Shown here: positions 1 through 12,308 of the stretch, piece by piece
Position numbering within the stretch: position 1 is the stretch's first letter
Layout: every line of letters starts with the position of its first letter
Origin: Syngnathus acus
Taxonomy: Eukaryota; Chordata; Actinopteri; Syngnathiformes; Syngnathidae
Direction: 5' to 3'
NCBI RefSeq assembly: GCF_901709675.1
Contig: NC_051088.1
Span: 15,924,193-15,988,192, forward strand
DNA: 64,000 nt
Made by a program: the position numbers and the translations under genes
Notes under the pieces: generated by a model
What the model was told of the DNA's origin: nothing
What the model saw: only the letters and a program-made list of their open reading frames with translations
The model's database searches: none

Positions 1-3000
1 AAGATTGCTCAAGAAGAAAGAAGCTTTTTTTTGTAGGTACAACCGGGAGGAGAGCACTGGGGAGGCACTGCTTAGTCAGGGCTGGCTCCAGTGCTCTTGG
101 ACCCTGATCGGAGGAGAAAGGCAGCGGTTCACCGCGGCTGGTTCTCACTCTGATCGGGGTGGATTGATCCCCAGCTCTTCTGCCCTGAGCGGCTTGACCT
201 GGATACCTAGCGGTGTTAACGAAGGGTCAATGCGACTCAGGGGGTACGTATGCGGCCCCCCTGGGTTCCGACTCTAGGAACAATGCACGCAGGGTGTGGT
301 GGTCCAGAGCGGAAGGACCTTAATCGCGGCTCAGTCTTCTATGGGGGTTAGCCTCGCTCATGCAACAGCACATTGCACCACACACGTTAATGTTGGACCC
401 TAAATGGCCAATTGGCACAGGTTCCAAATTCTTACCCCTAATACTCACATCCCCTAGTCCAGCTTAGGTGACTAGGCCGAGGATGCACCGGGACCTAGGC
501 GATGTAGAGTAGGGTTTCTTTTTCAGCCATTCCCTCCACAGGTATTGCAATACAGGTGAGTTCCCTCTAGGTACTTTGTTTGACTTCCCTGGAGCCTCGC
601 AAAGTTGGAGGAATGGCTCCAGCATCTCCTGAGGTCGTGCGTTGACATGGGAGAAAGAAGATTGCTCAAGAAGAAAGAAGCTTTTTTTTGTAGGTACAAC
701 CGGGAGGAGAGCACTGGGGAGGCACTGCTTAGTCAGGGCTGGCTCCAGTGCTCTTGGACCCTGATCGGAGGAGAAAGGCAGCGGTTCACCGCGGCTGGTT
801 CTCACTCTGATCGGGGTGGATTGATCCCCAGCTCTTCTGCCCTGAGCGGCTTGACCTGGATACCTAGCGGTGTTAACGAAGGGTCAATGCGACTCAGGGG
901 GTACGTATGCGGCCCCCCTGGGTTCCGACTCTAGGAACAATGCACGCAGGGTGTGGTGGTCCAGAGCGGAAGGACCTTAATCGCGGCTCAGTCTTCTATG
1001 GGGGTTAGCCTCGCTCATGCAACAGCACATTGCACCACACACGTTAATGTTGGACCCTAAATGGCCAATTGGCACAGGTTCCAAATTCTTACCCCTAATA
1101 CTCACATCCCCTAGTCCAGCTTAGGTGACTAGGCCGAGGATGCACCGGGACCTAGGCGATGTAGAGTAGGGTTTCTTTTTCAGCCATTCCCTCCACAGGT
1201 ATTGCAATACAGGTGAGTTCCCTCTAGGTACTTTGTTTGACTTCCCTGGAGCCTCGCAAAGTTGGAGGAATGGCTCCAGCATCTCCTGAGGTCGTGCGTT
1301 GACATGGGAGAAAGAAGATTGCTCAAGAAGAAAGAAGCTTTTTTTTGTAGGTACAACCGGGAGGAGAGCACTGGTGAGGCACTGCTTAGTCAGGGCTGGC
1401 TCCAGTGCTCTTGGACCCTGATCGGAGGAGAAAGGCAGCGGTTCACCGCGGCTGGTTCTCACTCTGATCGGGGTGGATTGATCCCCAGCTCTTCTGCCCT
1501 GAGCGGCTTGACCTGGATACCTAGCGGTGTTAACGAAGGGTCAATGCGACTCAGGGGGTACGTATGCGGCCCCCCTGGGTTCCGACTCTAGGAACAATGC
1601 ACGCAGGGTGTGGTGGTCCAGAGCGGAAGGACCTTAATCGAGGCTCAGTCTTCTATGGGGGTTAGCCTCGCTCATGCAACAGCACATTGCACCACACACG
1701 TTAATGTTGGACCCTAAATGGCCAATTGGCACAGGTTCCAAATTCTTATCCCTAATACTCACATCCCCTAGTCCAGCTTAGGTGACTAGGCCGAGGATGC
1801 ACCGGGACCTAGGCGATGTAGAGTAGGGTTTCTTTTTCAGCCATTCCCTCCACAGGTATTGCAATACAGGTGAGTTCCCTCTAGGTACTTTGTTTGACTT
1901 CCCTGGAGCCTCGCAAAGTTGGAGGAATGGCTCCAGCATCTCCTGAGGTCGTGCGTTGACATGGGAGAAAGAAGATTGCTCAAGAAGAAAGAAGCTTTTT
2001 TTTGTAGGTACAACCGGGAGGAGAGCACTGGTGAGGCACTGCTTAGTCAGGGCTGGCTCCAGTGCTCTTGGACCCTGATCGGAGGAGAAAGGCAGCGGTT
2101 CACCGCGGCTGGTTCTCACTCTGATCGGGGTGGATTGATCCCCAGCTCTTCTGCCCTGAGCGGCTTGACCTGGATACCTAGCGGTGTTAACGAAGGGTCA
2201 ATGCGACTCAGGGGGTACGTATGCGGCCCCCCTGGGTTCCGACTCTAGGAACAATGCACGCAGGGTGTGGTGGTCCAGAGCGGAAGGACCTTAATCGAGG
2301 CTCAGTCTTCTATGGGGGTTAGCCTCGCTCATGCAACAGCACATTGCACCACACACGTTAATGTTGGACCCTAAATGGCCAATTGGCACAGGTTCCAAAT
2401 TCTTACCCCTAATACTCACATCCCCTAGTCCAGCTTAGGTGACTAGGCCGAGGATGCACCGGGACCTAGGCGATGTAGAGTAGGGTTTCTTTTTCAGCCA
2501 TTCCCTCCACAGGTATTGCAATACAGGTGAGTTCCCTCTAGGTACTTTGTTTGACTTCCCTGGAGCCTCGCAAAGTTGGAGGAATGGCTCCAGCATCTCC
2601 TGAGGTCGTGCGTTGACATGGGAGAAAGAAGATTGCTCAAGAAGAAAGAAGCTTTTTTTTGTAGGTACAACCGGGAGGAGAGCACTGGGGAGGCACTGCT
2701 TAGTCAGGGCTGGCTCCAGTGCTCTTGGACCCTGATCGGAGGAGAAAGGCAGCGGTTCACCGCGGCTGGTTCTCACTCTGATCGGGGTGGATTGATCCCC
2801 AGCTCTTCTGCCCTGAGCGGCTTGACCTGGATACCTAGCGGTGTTAACGAAGGGTCAATGCGACTCAGGGGGTACGTATGCGGCCCCCCTGGGTTCCGAC
2901 TCTAGGAACAATGCACGCAGGGTGTGGTGGTCCAGAGCGGAAGGACCTTAATCGCGGCTCAGTCTTCTATGGGGGTTAGCCTCGCTCATGCAACAGCACA

Positions 3001-6000
3001 TTGCACCACACACGTTAATGTTGGACCCTAAATGGCCAATTGGCACAGGTTCCAAATTCTTACCCCTAATACTCACATCCCCTAGTCCAGCTTAGGTGAC
3101 TAGGCCGAGGATGCACCGGGACCTAGGCGATGTAGAGTAGGGTTTCTTTTTCAGCCATTCCCTCCACAGGTATTGCAATACAGGTGAGTTCCCTCTAGGT
3201 ACTTTGTTTGACTTCCCTGGAGCCTCGCAAAGTTGGAGGAATGGCTCCAGCATCTCCTGAGGTCGTGCGTTGACATGGGAGAAAGAAGATTGCTCAAGAA
3301 GAAAGAAGCTTTTTTTTGTAGGTACAACCGGGAGGAGAGCACTGGGGAGGCACTGCTTAGTCAGGGCTGGCTCCAGTGCTCTTGGACCCTGATCGGAGGA
3401 GAAAGACAGCGGTTCACCGCGGCTGGTTCTCACTCTGATCGGGGTGGATTGATCCCCAGCTCTTCTGCCCTGAGCGGCTTGACCTGGATACCTAGCGGTG
3501 TTAACGAAGGGTCAATGCGACTCAGGGGGTACGTATGCGGCCCCCCTGGGTTCCGACTCTAGGAACAATGCACGCAGGGTGTGGTGGTCCAGAGCGGAAG
3601 GACCTTAATCGCGGCTCAGTCTTCTATGGGGGTTAGCCTCGCTCATGCAACAGCACATTGCACCACACACGTTAATGTTGGACCCTAAATGGCCAATTGG
3701 CACAGGTTCCAAATTCTTACCCCTAATACTCACATCCCCTAGTCCAGCTTAGGTGACTAGGCCGAGGATGCACCGGGACCTAGGCGATGTAGAGTAGGGT
3801 TTCTTTTTCAGCCGTTCCCTCCACAGGTATTGCAATACAGGTGAGTTCCCTCTAGGTACTTTGTTTGACTTCCCTGGAGCCTCGCAAAGTTGGAGGAATG
3901 GCTCCAGCATCTCCTGAGGTCGTGCGTTGACATGGGAGAAAGAAGATTGCTCAAGAAGAAAGAAGCTTTTTTTTGTAGGTACAACCGGGAGGAGAGCACT
4001 GGTGAGGCACTGCTTAGTCAGGGCTGGCTCCAGTGCTCTTGGACCCTGATCGGAGGAGAAAGGCAGCGGTTCACCGCGGCTGGTTCTCACTCTGATCGGG
4101 GTGGATTGATCCCCAGCTCTTCTGCCCTGAGCGGCTTGACCTGGATACCTAGCGGTGTTAACGAAGGGTCAATGCGACTCAGGGGGTACGTATGCGGCCC
4201 CCCTGGGTTCCGACTCTAGGAACAATGCACGCAGGGTGTGGTGGTCCAGAGCGGAAGGACCTTAATCGAGGCTCAGTCTTCTATGGGGGTTAGCCTCGCT
4301 CATGCAACAGCACATTGCACCACACACGTTAATGTTGGACCCTAAATGGCCAATTGGCACAGGTTCCAAATTCTTATCCCTAATACTCACATCCCCTAGT
4401 CCAGCTTAGGTGACTAGGCCGAGGATGCACCGGGACCTAGGCGATGTAGAGTAGGGTTTCTTTTTCAGCCATTCCCTCCACAGGTATTGCAATACAGGTG
4501 AGTTCCCTCTAGGTACTTTGTTTGACTTCCCTGGAGCCTCGCAAAGTTGGAGGAATGGCTCCAGCATCTCCTGAGGTCGTGCGTTGACATGGGAGAAAGA
4601 AGATTGCTCAAGAAGAAAGAAGCTTTTTTTGTAGGTACAACCGGGAGGAGAGCACTGGGGAGGCACTGCTTAGTCAGGGCTGGCTCCAGTGCTCTTGGAC
4701 CCTGATCGGAGGAGAAAGGCAGCGGTTCACCGCGGCTGGTTCTCACTCTGATCGGGGTGGATTGATCCCCAGCTCTTCTGCCCTGAGCGGCTTGACCTGG
4801 ATACCTAGCGGTGTTAACGAAGGGTCAATGCGACTCAGGGGGTACGTATGCGGCCCCCCTGGGTTCCGACTCTAGGAACAATGCACGCAGGGTGTGGTGG
4901 TCCAGAGCGGAAGGACCTTAATCGAGGCTCAGTCTTCTATGGGGGTTAGCCTCGCTCATGCAACAGCACATTGCACCACACACGTTAATGTTGGACCCTA
5001 AATGGCCAATTGGCACAGGTTCCAAATTCTTACCCCTAATACTCACATCCCCTAGTCCAGCTTAGGTGACTAGGCCGAGGATGCACCGGGACCTAGGCGA
5101 TGTAGAGTAGGGTTTCTTTTTCAGCCGTTCCCTCCACAGGTATTGCAATACAGGTGAGTTCCCTCTAGGTACTTTGTTTGACTTCCCTGGAGCCTCGCAA
5201 AGTTGGAGGAATGGCTCCAGCATCTCCTGAGGTCGTGCGTTGACATGGGAGAAAGAAGATTGCTCAAGAAGAAAGAAGCTTTTTTTGTAGGTACAACCGG
5301 GAGGAGAGCACTGGGGAGGCACTGCTTAGTCAGGGCTGGCTCCAGTGCTCTTGGACCCTGATCGGAGGAGAAAGGCAGCGGTTCACCGCGGCTGGTTCTC
5401 ACTCTGATCGGGGTGGATTGATCCCCAGCTCTTCTGCCCTGAGCGGCTTGACCTGGATACCTAGCGGTGTTAACGAAGGGTCAATGCGACTCAGGGGGTA
5501 CGTATGCGGCCCCCCTGGGTTCCGACTCTAGGAACAATGCACGCAGGGTGTGGTGGTCCAGAGCGGAAGGACCTTAATCGAGGCTCAGTCTTCTATGGGG
5601 GTTAGCCTCGCTCATGCAACAGCACATTGCACCACACACGTTAATGTTGGACCCTAAATGGCCAATTGGCACAGGTTCCAAATTCTTACCCCTAATACTC
5701 ACATCCCCTAGTCCAGCTTAGGTGACTAGGCCGAGGATGCACCGGGACCTAGGCGATGTAGAGTAGGGTTTCTTTTTCAGCCATTCCCTCCACAGGTATT
5801 GCAATACAGGTGAGTTCCCTCTAGGTACTTTGTTTGACTTCCTTGGAGCCTCGCGATGTAGGAAGCACAGCAAAGTTGGAGGAATGGATCCAGCATCTCC
5901 TTAGGTCGTGCTTTGATATGGGACAAAGAAGATTGCTCAAGAAGAAAGAAGCTTTTTTTTTGTAGGTACAACCAGGAGGAGAGCACTGGGGAGGCACTGC

Positions 6001-6185
6001 TTAGTCAGGGCTGGCTCCAGTGCTCTTGGACCCTGATCGGAGGAGAAAGGCAGCGGTTCACCGCGGCTGGTTCTCACTCTGATCGTGATGGATTGATCCC
6101 CAGCTCTTCTGCCCTGAGTGACTTGACCTGGATACCTAGCGGTGTTAACGAATGGTCAAGGCGACTCAGGGGGTAAGTATGCGGC
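1..6185. repeat. Macrosatellite array, 657-bp unit, about 9.4 copies
   Basis: A head-to-tail tandem array with a 657-bp period. The same landmarks recur at 464, 1121, 1778, 2435, 3092, 3749 and 4406; the next step is 656 because a run of eight T shortens to seven. Internal copies are nearly identical and differ at a handful of sites, so the array is strongly homogenised. The last copy (from about 5840) is divergent: it has a 17-bp insertion near 5855, a nine-T run and many substitutions, as expected at an array edge. Similarity stops at about 6185. The array runs off the left edge, so its true size is unknown. Open frames of 63-113 codons on both strands simply repeat with the unit and resemble no protein family I know. 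Each unit has a 10-bp perfect inverted repeat (51-60 with 88-97 in the first copy). I do not recognise the satellite family. Confidence 0.97.
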
Positions 6186-9100
6186 AGGGATGTGCAGTCA
6201 GAGGAGGCAAGGGAGGCTTGCTACGCCTCCGCAGTCATGAACCTCACCGCACATCACTGGTACACTATATGGTTTAATGGAGCAGCTCAAGTGAATAGAC
6301 CAGAGACTTGTTGAACTCAAAGTCATCAACATTAACTCTGCTACACTCGTGACGTGGATGCGTTTGCAGTTCAATTCTTCACCATACTGATGGAATAAAA
6401 TCAAGAGGTTATTTGAATTCTACACTCCTCACGTCTGTATGCGTGCTATAGTATGGTCGTCGTTATGTTTCATTATCATCTTTAATGTCTGCAGGCGCAA
6501 AGCATTAAATGTCGGTAATGAAAATGTATATCTTTTATGCAGTTTTGACCTTTTTGTTAACATGCACATTACATTTGAGGTCATTATTTAGTCCTGAATA
6601 CTATAAATAGTTTGAGATTGAAAGTGACAACCAAATTGGCTAAAATGGTCTGGAGCCACTTTTTTTTTATAAGCACTTATGTGTTTAAAAAAAAAAAAAA
6701 ACCCTCCATGCGCCCTTTTCTCTGTTAGAACTTGCTTACCTTAAAGCAGCCGAAGATCGCATGACAGCTAATGCTGAGCTCCCATCAGGCGATGGTAACA
6801 TCAGCCCCCCCCCCTCCCCCAGTTAACATGGGTGGGCCAGATCAACGCGTACCCTCACCGAGTAATTAAGTATTGTTGGCTACATTGAACATTATCTGAT
6901 CAGTTTTGCAATCAGGGAAGTTCCAAGTCGCTTGTGACGACGACTCTGCAGTCGCGAAACACAAAACTGCGCAACTCGCCTTACCATAACAGTCGTAACT
7001 CGAGACGAGGAGTAAGATAACATGGGAGCAACTTGACATGTAACACCGGCTGAAATAAAACTGGTACGTGACTGTTCTTGTGTGATTTCTTCTGAAAGAA
7101 ATGAATCAGGACAAAGTTGAATTGAACTTTTTTTTTATTGAAATTGTTGCAGACAGAGAGATTGGTAGAGTACAAGCAGGGCTATATTCATGTTTTAACA
7201 CAACAGGCAAAATGGTGCTTCCAGATGGGCAAAAAGAACTTCACCAGCGCTAACCTAAACTGTAAATAATGACAAAAATGGCTGTTTGCCACCTGGAAGT
7301 AGTGAGTAAATAATTTTTGTACACACAAGGAAAAAAAACAAACTTACCTTGCGTACCTTTAACATGACTGAAAAGATTTTACTTACACCAGACAAGCAAT
7401 GGTGGTGTGTTCAGTGGCCTGTGGACAAAGCAGCCTTCTTTCATGAGAGCCTGGCAAAGGAAACACAAACATGTTTTGTTTTTCCTGTACATTTGTTGTG
7501 GGCTGAAAGTTCACCCGGCTCACTTTTGATTGATGGACGTTTGTAAATGTATGAACTCTTGTCAACTGATTGTATAGGCTATGACAGATGCTTTTGCCCG
7601 AGGAAAACAGCAGATGATAATCTTAATACTTACTGCTTATGTGATAATATGAATACTTCATTACGGATTTTTCAGGCATCTATACTTCAGCAATTCATTT
7701 TCTGATGATCTTTACTTGATACATTTGAAAACAGAAATCTGTATTTGCTTTGGCTACAAGAATGATTTGTGTGGCGAATGTGTCGTCTTGGACTAGTTTT
7801 AAAAGCCCTCAGCAAATTCTCCATCTTGAAGATAGAGCCTATTTTTTTCAGATGTCATCATTGAGCTATTATTGTATTTTTATTACATCACAGTGTTAGC
7901 TAAGCATATTGATTTGATAGCGTGCCCGGGGAATTCTCTTTTTCTCAGTACTGGTCTGTTATTTAATGAGAGGAAAACTAGAAGATATTTTTGATTCTGA
8001 AAGTGGGCATTGTTTATCTGCTTAGAAACAAGAATGTATTTTTTCCTTTTGTATTATTCATTAATCATTTTATTTGATCTTTTATATACAACACTTTTTT
8101 TCACAGCTGTGGTTGCTGCTTGAAGTGCTGGAGAATTAAAATTGAGATCATTTGCGTTATAATATCATGAGACTCTAGAATTGCTGTAACAAGACACATG
8201 AGCATCTTTTCAAAAGCGATTTGTATTCAAGTTAATGGTGTTGCCTGTAGTTGATCAAAAATGTTGTGCTCAAGGGCCAGCTCATTTGGAGAGGAGATAA
8301 AAAGAGGCCCAAGAGCAAAATCCCTACCCAGGATAAGTGTCATCTTTTTCTCTGAAGTTAATGGGGATAATCAAGTTTAGATGACTTGACCAACATCAAG
8401 ATGGTTGCATTGAAGTGGCGTAGGATCACTCATCAGTGAACGTGTGGCAGAGAATGTGGGCAAAGTGTGCCAGACACCAAAGGCAATACTTTAAAGGGCA
8501 AAACTTGTCATTTGGATTTGAAATGTGGCTGCCAACCAATGCTGTTGACCTGAGACTAAATATGGGCAGCCTGCGCTGCCCCTGCACTTCTTGAATTAGC
8601 AACAGTTGCATGGAAGTAGTCGGGCTCGCTTCGACTCCAATTGCCTTGGTTGTCTCCTTTCCCTCTGGCTCGTGGGGATTGCGATGATGTCATGCTTTTA
8701 GCTTCTATTTGCACTGAGCCCGCGGGTCAGAGTGCTTTAAAGTAGTATGTGCAAGAAATGAATCAAGAGTTTAGCTGTCTTACAGTGTTGAGCAGTGGAA
8801 CATGTTAAAAAAAAATTCTACCACTTGATAAACTACTCTAAATGACAATATATGTAATGTTATGTTGTTGTTAGTAGTATACAGGTTGAAACAAAATGTT
8901 GATTTAACTTTTTGGGTTATGACACTCCACAACTTTATAGTTTCATCGTCTGTCAGTTTGTTCAAGGGATCCAGCGGTACTATTTTAAACATTATGACGG
9001 AACATTACTGATATCTTCTTTTATTTGTCTATTTTGTTACTTTTTGTTCTTGTTTTGCTGTCATTGTATGGCTGCTTTGTTATAGTCTCTGTTATTTCTG

Positions 9101-10525
9101 ACTAAAACAGACCCACATTTCACACTTGGCATTTCAGTATGGGTGGGTGTGCTTTTTGCAACATTTTGTCGGTATTGTGAAGTAAGATTGTGCTCATGTG
9201 TAGTAAGATCAACTATCTTAGATCAAATGACTGCTGAATTGTTTTATTGTTGTGTGCTCAAGCAACTTTGATGCATGTACAGATGTCTTTGTTCAGAGCC
9301 CAATTCACTCCATATATGGCACATTTGTGGTTAAACGATATTATATTAAGTAGCCTATACAGATGTTCTGGGAAGTGTCGGTCAATAAGAAATGTACACA
9401 TTTATCTGCCAAAAGCCTTTTGGGATACTTTTTAGTCTATTTGTACTCATTGGGTTTAGTTTTATCTCTCTCTGTCGTGTGTGCAAGTAGAGCTGATTGT
9501 TGAGTGTTTAGTTCTTCCTCGGTGCAATAGATTGTAAAACAGTAGTTTCAGAATACGAGTGAAAATAAGCATTTGAAGCCAGGTGAGTGTTTTTGTATTT
9601 CTAGATGTGATTATTGGAACTCCTGAGATTGGGTATGTGTGGTGGGATGTGTTACCATGACAACCACTCCACTTCATTACTTACCACTACTGCCTTAGCT
9701 AGTGATACAGAGCTAGCAGGGCAGCGTCGTCGTCATCGTCCTCCTTCGTACTCACCCCGCCAGCCGAGGGAGGGACGGGCGACATTAAGCTCCTCCAGAT
9801 GGGCCCCATCTTGGCTCCTTCTTCTCTATATGCTAATACGGCTAAAATGGATTGGATGAAGTCAGGGGGTGCGTTTGAAGCGCTCCTCAGTGTGGATTCC
9901 TTCCCATCGGAATTGGGGCGGGTGGATCAGATGATGAAGACAAGCAAGAGGATGCAGCTTGTTGCAAACAATATTTCCACGGCGGAACATCCTCCTCCCC
10001 AAGCAAAAGCAGACATAGCACCCCTGAGCGGTCAGGCCTCGGGGGTCGCTATGGCAACCTGACAGGCGTCACCTGAGAGGAGTGCTTGGAGTGGACTCCT
10101 GCCCGGCGGCTTTGCGGCTCCTCTGTGCTTGCTGGAAGTAATTTACTTTGTGCAAACTCTATGCAAAACAGCGAGTGGCCTCCCTTTTTTCTCTCGCTCT
10201 CTCTGCCCCTCTCTCAGAATATTTCACTTCCTGGGAAACACAACCATTTCCTGGTTTTCTTCAATGCACTTCCATCCAAGAAACTTGGAAGCTTTCTCCT
10301 TCAAATGAACAATTTATTGATGCACTTTTTTGGGGGGCGGCCACGTCAACAGCTCGCTCTCCTTCTTCCCCCCCCGTGACATGGGCACGTACAAACGTTA
10401 CACTGAAGTCATCACACAGCGCAGAGCTGTGGGAGGGTGAGACCACTCTGAATGCGGCGTTGTGGTCGTCGTCGTGGAGTCCTCGTGCGTCATTACATTT
10501 CAGAGCAGTGATGATTCCACACATA
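6186..10525. other. Intergenic stretch between satellite edge and MITE, no gene seen
   Basis: No coding exon is supported here. 6190-6240 starts with unrelated sequence containing a short GGAGGC/GCCTCC inverted pair. Most of 6240-9600 is AT-rich with stop codons in all frames. 9700-10500 is richer in GC and has open frames of 80-138 codons on both strands, but none has a recognisable domain and their overlap in opposite directions suggests chance. A conserved non-coding element or a 5' exon of an unseen gene cannot be excluded for 9700-10080. Confidence 0.6.
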
Positions 10526-10689
10526 CAGTGGGTAGAGAAGAAAAAGTCTACACACCCCTGTTGAAATGCCACGTGTGTGTGTGTGTGTGTATGGGTGCAA
10601 TTTTTTTTAAAAGATTAATTTTTGTCCTGTTTGCTACAAGACAAAACCTGGCATTTGAACATGGGTGTGTAGACTTTTGTAATTCACTG
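10526..10689. mobile_element. Tc1/mariner-like MITE, 164 bp, with TA target duplication
   Basis: The element begins CAGTGGG and ends TTCACTG. It is flanked by TA on both sides (10524-10525 and 10690-10691), the hallmark of Tc1/mariner insertion. The terminal inverted repeats are about 45 bp: both ends carry the AAAGTCTACACACCC block followed by an AAATGCCA block when the right end is reverse-complemented. The centre is a (GT)n run (about 10573-10590) and an AT-rich patch, with no room for a transposase, so it is non-autonomous. A related left end occurs at 54250. Confidence 0.8.
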
Positions 10690-11235
10690 TACAAACCGGT
10701 TCAGTATGTAGGCATCAGTGTCAAATTATGGATTTCTGTCAATACTGAAATGATTAAATAAAATGCCACGGCCCGACTTACTGAACGTAGTAATTGTTTT
10801 AAGGACCCTTCTGTGGTTTCAGTCAAAATGTTAACACAAAACACTTTTTTTTATTTTTTTTTTTTATACCTATTCTGCCCCCCTTGCCCCTTGAATTTTC
10901 GCAGCCAGTTCTAATAAACAAAACATAAATGACAAACTAAAGCATGGAGTGAAAACAAGTTACTATTTGTTATTGTAAGAGCACAAATAACACCAATCAC
11001 AGCTCTCACAAGAGCTTGTCTGCCTTTACCAAGACAATCAAAATAATAAGTGCTTGCTTTTGAAGTTGAGCCAGGAATAGTATTGCCGTTCCTGAACATC
11101 TCGTGTACCAGGAGGATTAAGGAAGATGGACTGATGTTAACCTTTCACTGAATATAAATATTTGGAGGGCTCAGTATTGAAATCACAATATTTTTACATC
11201 TAGTTTTGGAAAACAGATCAAAAATAAAGCTCCCT

Positions 11236-11241
11236 TTATTT
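11236..11241 (-). terminator. Candidate rbm15 polyadenylation signal
   Basis: AATAAA on the minus strand, about 1.07 kb beyond the rbm15 stop codon. This would give a 3' UTR of ordinary length containing the long A tract (T-run on minus) at about 11670-11701. It is a candidate only, because other A-rich hexamers lie in the same AT-rich stretch. Confidence 0.35.
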
Positions 11242-12308
11242 AACTATTTTTCATTTTCTTCAAATAGATGCTCTGAATTACAATATTTGTATTTGGAATT
11301 TGCAACTTAAGATATTAGTATCTAGAAATACTAAAACAGACCCAAACATATTTTTACTTAAACATATACAAACAGAAAGAAAATCTGTTAAGTATAGAGT
11401 AATTCCACTCCTTGTCTGTTATAAAACCGAGAACTCGTGTCATCATCTTGGTAAAAGCAGACTTCCATAAACAAGTGCTCAAACGGCTTGTGGCCTCCTG
11501 GCCTGGCTGTGGTCTAACATTGAGAGTGCACACAAAAGAATGTTTGTCAACAACTGAATATGAAAAAAGTTGACCCAAAAGCACCGGAAGCTCAAACATG
11601 TCACAACTCGCCCCAGTGTTGCCACCAGCCATCCTGTGTGTCATTACACAATTTGATAATGCTTGGATTTAAAAAAAAAAAAAAAAAGAAAAAAAAAAAA
11701 AGAGGGGGGTGGCACTGGAGGGAAAGCAACATGACATGAATGACTTGTATTATTTGAGCAAATTTCTGTCTTCGTAAAGTATGTGCATACTTTTACATTC
11801 AGCCATTCTTCATCAGTGTACTAAAATTTCCCCTTTGCATGTGGAGCAGCAGACACAATAACATGTGCAGGTCAGGAACACTTAAACATGTGTCCACTTA
11901 ACACTTGGTTCATTGGGAATGGTTTACCTCGTTGTCTACTACATATGACACTTGTTATAGAGATGTTATTGTGTCCACTTCCTATATGGCTCCATTTTTG
12001 CTTCTTCTCCTCGGAAACATAAAGTGTAATGATTGTTTTTAAAGTAATCCAAATGGTTGTCTAGGAATATGTAACCTCTGCAAATTTCCAAAAAACAAAC
12101 GCCCGTTTTGTTTGCAACGGGGAAAGGACCCGCCTGTGGTTTTAGTGGAGAACATGGCAACATACAACATCCAAGAACCATACTAGTGTAGCCCAAAATG
12201 CAAAACACGGCATGCAAAGGTTACTGGTATACAGAACTTGTCGTTTTTTTCCCTTTTCTTTTTTTTTTTTTTTTTTTTAAACACTTTCTGACTCATTAGC
12301 TGTTTGTT

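Noticed and set aside
464-5986. Repeated open frames of 63-113 codons on both strands in the satellite
   Set aside because: They recur only because the 657-bp unit recurs, they overlap on opposite strands, they frameshift when the T run changes length, and they show no domain.
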